NCBI GenBank assembly: GCA_902554195.1 | Contig: CACDNT010000011.1 | Coordinates: 1-34,060, forward strand | DNA length: 34,060 nt | Reading direction: 5' to 3' | Source: an uncultured Pelagibacteraceae bacterium | Lineage (GTDB): Bacteria; Pseudomonadota; Alphaproteobacteria; Pelagibacterales; Pelagibacteraceae | In this document: one piece after another, positions 29,522 to 34,060 of the stretch | Numbering within the stretch: the stretch's first letter is position 1 | Layout of the letters: every line of letters starts with the position of its first letter | Program-made: the position numbers and the translations under genes | Notes under the pieces: model-generated | The model's input: only the letters and a program-made list of their open reading frames with translations | The model's database searches: none | What the model was told of the DNA's origin: nothing

Positions 29522-30441
29522 TTCTTTTTATATACAGCAGATTTAATTTGATGGTTACTATTTAAATTGAATATGACTGATGCATATTTTGGCATATTTC
29601 TAAACATGTTTTGAGTAATTCTTTGATAAGTTTGCATAAAATTTAATACATCTCCTCTACTCATTATTTTTGATTTCACTTTACTTTGAACCCAAAGTTT
29701 CCTCTCTTGTTTTAATCTCCATTTTTGTAACAAGCTAAAATTTTTTGCTTTTAGATAAACCAAACAATTTAATTGTGAATATAAATTTTTATATTTTGTT
29801 TTTAATTGATTGTTAACATATTTTCTCCAAATCTGTTTTTGATCTTTTGCCTTTTCCAACGAATTAATTGTTTTCTTTAAAGTATTATTTTTTTCTGATT
29901 TTGCACCCACGCACCATCCTTCAAAAATAATTACATCCGGTCTCTTCTTTAGATCGTACCATTTTTTTTTATTATACCTATCATCAATGGCTTTATTAAA
30001 TGTCGGTAATTTCAATTTTTTGAATTTCTTACTTTTTGAATTTTTAAAGAAATTTAACATCATATTTACATCATGTGTTCCGGGCACGCCTCTTGTTAAA
30101 AGCATAGGATGAACTCTTTTTGACAAATTCATTCGTTCTTTTCTTGTTTTATAAAAGTCGTCTATTGAAATCCTAAAAACATTTAATTTAAAGTATTTAG
30201 TTAAGATAATTCTGATTAAAGAACTAATTGTAGTTTTACCAGTTCCTTGCCCTCCTGCTAATCCTACAAAAAATGGTCTTTTATTTTTAGCTTTTTTACT
30301 GATCCAAAAACATAGAGGAATTAAGAAAGATTTGATCATTCTTTCCTTATTTTTAAATTTATCGGCTTTTGTTTCTTGAGATTTAATAAACTTTAAACAA
30401 TCTTTTTTTACCTTACCAAAGCATAAGCTGAATTGTTGCAT
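29518..30441 (-). CDS. P-loop kinase, D-glycerate 3-kinase-like
   Basis: FFVGLAGGQGTGKTTISSLI P-loop, SIDDFYKTRKER, RGVPGTHDV, VIIFEGWCVG; pattern of the glycerate kinase/uridine-kinase-like family. Confidence 0.82.
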   Translation of the reverse strand: MQQFSLCFGKVKKDCLKFIKSQETKADKFKNKERMIKSFLIPLCFWISKKAKNKRPFFVGLAGGQGTGKTTISSLIRIILTKYFKLNVFRISIDDFYKTRKERMNLSKRVHPMLLTRGVPGTHDVNMMLNFFKNSKSKKFKKLKLPTFNKAIDDRYNKKKWYDLKKRPDVIIFEGWCVGAKSEKNNTLKKTINSLEKAKDQKQIWRKYVNNQLKTKYKNLYSQLNCLVYLKAKNFSLLQKWRLKQERKLWVQSKVKSKIMSRGDVLNFMQTYQRITQNMFRNMPKYASVIFNLNSNHQIKSAVYKKK

Positions 30442-30446
30442 GAAAA

Positions 30447-30821
30447 TTATTTTTTGTCTAAAGGATGATTTTGACCATCATTTACAGGAACTTCATTCAA
30501 TTTAAAAGTATCTATTTCGTCTATACAGCCTACATTAAATCCTGTCATAGCTGGATTGATCCTAGGATTATGATGAGTATAAATTCCACACTCAGAGCAA
30601 AAGTAATGTTTGGCAACTTTTGAATGAAATTGATAAAGTTTTAATTTATCTTGGCCTTTAACAATTTTAAAATCTTCATTTTTTACCATAGACATAATTG
30701 CTCCTTTTCTTTTACAAATAGAACAATTGCATTTTATTACTTTGGCTAAGTCTCCCTCTAAATTTATTTCAGCTTCTATAGCACCACAATGACACGATAG
30801 TTTTTTCACTATTCTCCCCAT
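30447..30821 (-). CDS. GFA (glutathione-dependent formaldehyde-activating enzyme-like) zinc protein
   Basis: SCHCGAIEAEI, CNCSICKRKG, YFCSECGIYTHH cysteine motifs. Confidence 0.88.
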   Translation of the reverse strand: MGRIVKKLSCHCGAIEAEINLEGDLAKVIKCNCSICKRKGAIMSMVKNEDFKIVKGQDKLKLYQFHSKVAKHYFCSECGIYTHHNPRINPAMTGFNVGCIDEIDTFKLNEVPVNDGQNHPLDKK

Positions 30822-31159
30822 TTTCCATGAAACTCATAAACTACTGCAGGTTTATCACCTACTACCCAACCATCATGACCTGGTTCTATTGAATATGCAT
30901 CACCAGCCTTATAAGTTAATTCAGTTCCATCATCATGTTTTGCGCAAACTGCTCCTGAAACAATTACACCTAGATGTTTTGCTTTACAGCTATCTGTGCC
31001 AACTGTTGGCTTAATGTCTTGTGACCATTTCCAACCTGGTTGTAAAACTAATCTCATAACTCTTTGATCTCCTACTTTCACAATATCTATTTTAGCATTT
31101 TTAAAATTCGTGTTACTTTCGTCTGGATTGTCAAAAGTTTTGACTTCAATTGAACTCAT
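30809..31159 (-). CDS. Small cupin-domain protein
   Basis: LQPGWKWSQDIKP...HLGVIVSGAVCAKHDDGTELTYKAGDAYSIEPGHDGWVVGD fits the two cupin motifs. Confidence 0.78.
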   Translation of the reverse strand: MSSIEVKTFDNPDESNTNFKNAKIDIVKVGDQRVMRLVLQPGWKWSQDIKPTVGTDSCKAKHLGVIVSGAVCAKHDDGTELTYKAGDAYSIEPGHDGWVVGDKPAVVYEFHGKWGE

Positions 31160-31251
31160 TATTTTTCTCCTTTTATAATTAAATTAGAATTTAAAACTAT
31201 CCTTGGTTGAAGTTATCCACAAGCATACAAAATATAGTTTTGATGTTCACG

Positions 31252-31272
31252 TTTTGATTCACTTTTGATTCA
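31252..31272 (+). repeat. Tandem direct repeat TTTTGATTCA x2 (plus related TTTTGATGTTCA at 31238-31249) in the umuD/cupin divergent region
   Basis: TTTTGATTCA at 31252-31261 and 31263-31272, 11-nt period. Confidence 0.6.
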
Positions 31273-31328
31273 ATTACGGACTCAAAATACAACCTCTTGC
31301 GTGCATTGTATAAATGGGCTATAAATTA

Positions 31329-31343
31329 GAACAAAACAAGAAC
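31329..31343 (+). promoter_or_regulatory. Perfect GAAC-N7-GAAC SOS-type LexA box
   Basis: GAACAAAACAAGAAC directly before the ATG at 31344. Confidence 0.7.
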
Positions 31344-31748
31344 ATGAAACTAACTATTCCCTATTATCTACATAAAGCTGGTGCTGGTTTCCCATCACCT
31401 GCCACTGATTATATCGAAGAAGATATCGATCTGAACATGCATTTAATCAAAAATGTTCCAGCCACTTTTATCATCAGAGTTCAGGGTAAATCCATGGTCG
31501 ATGTTGGAATTAATGATGGAGACTTATTGGTTGTCGATAAAAGTTTAAAACCAAAAAATTTTTCAACGGTTATTGCAAATGTTCATGATGAGCTTGTGGT
31601 TAAAACTTTAGTCCAAGAAAGAGATAAAAAATTTTTATCATCTGGCTCTAAAGATTTTTCTAATAGAATTTTAATTAATGAAGAAGAAGATGTTTTTATT
31701 TGGGGGGGTTGTGACTTATGTCATCCATTCTACGTACTAAAAAAATAG
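31344..31748 (+). CDS. umuD: UmuD-like S24 self-cleaving SOS mutagenesis protein
   Basis: AGFPSPATDYIEEDIDLN, GKSMVD (Ser), ELVVKTL (Lys). Track start is 31314, but MKLTIPYYLHK at 31344 is the better start. Confidence 0.9.
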   Translation: MKLTIPYYLHKAGAGFPSPATDYIEEDIDLNMHLIKNVPATFIIRVQGKSMVDVGINDGDLLVVDKSLKPKNFSTVIANVHDELVVKTLVQERDKKFLSSGSKDFSNRILINEEEDVFIWGGCDLCHPFYVLKK

Positions 31749-32998
31749 GCTTAGTTGATTGTAATTCTTTCTACGTTTCATGTGAAAGATTATTTAATCT
31801 AAAAATAAGAAAAAAACCTGTAGTTGTTTTGTCCAATAATGATGGTTGTATCATTTCTAGATCCAATGAGGCAAAAGCTTTAGGGATCAAGATGGGTGAA
31901 CCTTATTTTAAAGCAAAAGATATTATTATTAAAAATAAAGTTGAAGTTTTTTCATCAAATTACTCTTTATATGGAGATTTATCTAGAAGGGTAATGAGAA
32001 CTCTAAAAAGATTTAATACTGAAATAGAAGTGTATTCAATTGATGAGGCATTTATAGATTTATCTAATTTTCCAGATACCGAAGTTGAAAAAGTTGGAAG
32101 AGAAATTAGAGAAACAGTTTTACAATGGACTGGCATTCCAACTAGTATTGGTATCGCTAAAACCAAAACTTTAAGTAAAGTTGCAAATCACATTGCAAAG
32201 AAAAAACAATCAGGTGTTACTAGTTTAATTGGTATTGAAAATTTAGACCCTATCTTAGAAAAAGTTGAAATTAATGACGTATGGGGTGTTGGTAGACAAC
32301 TTACAAAGTTTTATCAAAAGAATGGAATTTACAATGCAAAACAACTTAAGAATAAATCTAATACGTGGATCAAAAAATGTTCAAACGTTTTAAGTTCAAG
32401 AACTGCAATGGAACTTAGAGGAGTGCCATGTATTAATTTAGAAACAGCACAAACAAAGAGGAAGAGCTGTGTCGTTTCAAGATCATTTGGAAAAAGAATA
32501 GAAAAGTTTCAAGAATTAAAAGAAGCGGTTGCAAACTATTGTTTAAATGCATCTGAGAAAATTAGATCAGAGTCTTTAGTTGCAAAAGCAATTACAGTTT
32601 TTATAAGAACTAGTCCATTTCAAAGGGACTATGGTTATTATTCAAATGCAAAGACAATTGATTTTCCAATTGCAACAAATAATAGTATTGAAACTGTTAA
32701 AACTGCAGTCTCAATTTTAGAAAGTATTTTCAAAAATGGATATCGATATCAGAAAGCAGGTGTCATGCTTACAGGACTACGTAACGATGATGGTAGAAAA
32801 AATTTATTTTCATCAGAAAAAGATGAAAAAATAAAAAGTTTAATGCGATCAATCGATAATACTAATTATAGATACGGCAGATCCACATTAAGTCTTGCAA
32901 GTGCAGGCGTTCATAAAAAATGGAACATGAGAAGACAATACTCTTCTAAAATAGATACAGCAGATTTTTATTGTCTACCGACAATTAGAGCTATTTAG
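31718..32998 (+). CDS. umuC: Y-family DNA polymerase UmuC
   Basis: GLVDCNSFYVSCERLFNL, VVVLSNNDGCIISRSNEAKALGI, VYSIDEAFIDLS, TSIGIAKTKTLSKVANHIAKK; overlaps umuD by 31 nt. Confidence 0.97.
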   Translation: MSSILRTKKIGLVDCNSFYVSCERLFNLKIRKKPVVVLSNNDGCIISRSNEAKALGIKMGEPYFKAKDIIIKNKVEVFSSNYSLYGDLSRRVMRTLKRFNTEIEVYSIDEAFIDLSNFPDTEVEKVGREIRETVLQWTGIPTSIGIAKTKTLSKVANHIAKKKQSGVTSLIGIENLDPILEKVEINDVWGVGRQLTKFYQKNGIYNAKQLKNKSNTWIKKCSNVLSSRTAMELRGVPCINLETAQTKRKSCVVSRSFGKRIEKFQELKEAVANYCLNASEKIRSESLVAKAITVFIRTSPFQRDYGYYSNAKTIDFPIATNNSIETVKTAVSILESIFKNGYRYQKAGVMLTGLRNDDGRKNLFSSEKDEKIKSLMRSIDNTNYRYGRSTLSLASAGVHKKWNMRRQYSSKIDTADFYCLPTIRAI

Positions 32999-34060
32999 TA
33001 AAATGACAGTTTGGTTCTACAACCGTCCATGATGAAGTGCCAAAGTTTTTTTTTAAAATATTTTCAAAATTAAGAACTATTTTTCTTTGATAATTATTAA
33101 GATCACTTTGATTAGTAGACCATTGTTTTAATCTTTGAACATTCTCATGATCTGGAAATCGAGTAACATAAGCATAGAGCCATCCCCAATTACTACTAGA
33201 TCTACTATCTAGATCTTGAACTTTATAATTCTTAGCAGGTCCAGGTGATTTCATTTCTTTGGCATATTTAAATACAATTTCATTAGTCTCTGTGAAATCT
33301 ATAAAAAACTTAACAAGATTGTGATAATTCCTTCCTCTATATTCATATTCCCAAATGTTATACCCCTGATTTTCTGCGATAATTGCTATTACTGACAATG
33401 CATTCATTGCTCTGCCTTGATAAAACATAGCTCTTCCACCACGTCTTGTCTCTATAGGTAAGCTTCCATCTCCTCTTTGGTGTTTGATTGCTGCCTCGTA
33501 ATTTTTAAAAGCTTTACGAAATTGATTATTATCGTTTAACAAAATTCCTAATTCCATGTGCGCTATAGCTGAGGAAAGTGCATGATTATGGGCTCTCTTT
33601 GGAACACCTATTGCTTGAGTGCCTTGTTTATAAGTCATGCCATACATTAAATGCTTATTTTTTTTAACAATTCTCTCAAACCAATCTTTGATTAGTTTAT
33701 CTTCATCGTCAGGAACTTTAATAATTTGCTTTACAAATGAATATCCTGCCATCATTGGAGAAGCCACCCAAAGATTTACTGTCAAAGTATCATTCCAATG
33801 TCTGCCCTCATGGTTAGATGGTCCTGTCCTTTTTGCAGCATCAGCTTTTGCCCAATCTAAAATTACTCTTTTTACATTCTCACAAGCTTCAATATTTCCT
33901 CCACCACAAGGACGTTTAAAATTTTCAAACTTATTTAAAGCATACATAAATCTATTATCCAGACCATATCCTATTGGAGCGTCAACATTTATTACTGGCA
34001 AAACTGGATTGGTTGTTTGATTTACATACATATTAGTTATGCATTTATCCGATTTTTTTT
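32991..34060 (-). CDS. Alginate-lyase-superfamily protein, N-terminus cut by window edge
   Basis: KDWFERIVKK, KRAHNHALSSAIAHMELGIL, DGSLPIETRRGGRAMFYQGRAMNALSVIAIIAENQG resemble AlgL/PF05426. Frame stays open from 34031 to the window edge (KKSDKCITN before MYVNQ). Confidence 0.72.
   Translation of the reverse strand, partial: KKSDKCITNMYVNQTTNPVLPVINVDAPIGYGLDNRFMYALNKFENFKRPCGGGNIEACENVKRVILDWAKADAAKRTGPSNHEGRHWNDTLTVNLWVASPMMAGYSFVKQIIKVPDDEDKLIKDWFERIVKKNKHLMYGMTYKQGTQAIGVPKRAHNHALSSAIAHMELGILLNDNNQFRKAFKNYEAAIKHQRGDGSLPIETRRGGRAMFYQGRAMNALSVIAIIAENQGYNIWEYEYRGRNYHNLVKFFIDFTETNEIVFKYAKEMKSPGPAKNYKVQDLDSRSSSNWGWLYAYVTRFPDHENVQRLKQWSTNQSDLNNYQRKIVLNFENILKKNFGTSSWTVVEPNCHFTK

Noticed and set aside
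23158-33637. ORFs 23158-23346, 27219-27419, 27676-27888, 29230-29469, 31960-32166, 33637-34020
   Set aside because: Each is antisense to a well-supported gene (icd, recA, tolC, umuC or the alginate-lyase-like gene).
1-34060. CRISPR arrays, transposases, integrases, phage genes, tRNA/rRNA genes, toxin-antitoxin or defence systems
   Set aside because: None recognised by reading; gene content is core metabolism plus transporters, so no mobile island is claimed.

Overview
This 34 kb, very AT-rich, gene-dense window looks like a streamlined marine alphaproteobacterial chromosome, probably Pelagibacterales/SAR11-like; that placement is inferred from composition and gene content, not tested. I see no tRNA, rRNA, CRISPR or mobile elements. 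The left end holds the 5' part of aconitase, which runs off the edge and is absent from the ORF track. Next comes a transport/catabolic block: LysE, ArgE-like M20 deacetylase, aldehyde dehydrogenase, ureohydrolase, a HAD-ECH fusion, a Pot-type ABC importer, and a DoeA/EutD-like M24 hydrolase beside an EutA-like protein. The centre is housekeeping: panB, guaA, guaB, rlmE, pssA, psd, icd, alaS, recA, a TolC-family gene and a glycerate kinase. The right end has umuDC and an alginate-lyase-like gene cut by the window edge. Main points for a second look: (1) an eutA/eutD(doeA)-like pair beside a polyamine-type importer and an M20 deacetylase, ALDH and ureohydrolase, but without eutB, eutC or doeB; (2) a perfect GAAC-N7-GAAC SOS-type box next to the likely true umuD start, with a near-match upstream of recA; (3) an IMP dehydrogenase lacking the CBS (Bateman) domain; (4) a separate promoter, start-site palindrome and downstream terminator around the binding-protein gene; (5) all four convergent gene pairs overlap tail to tail.
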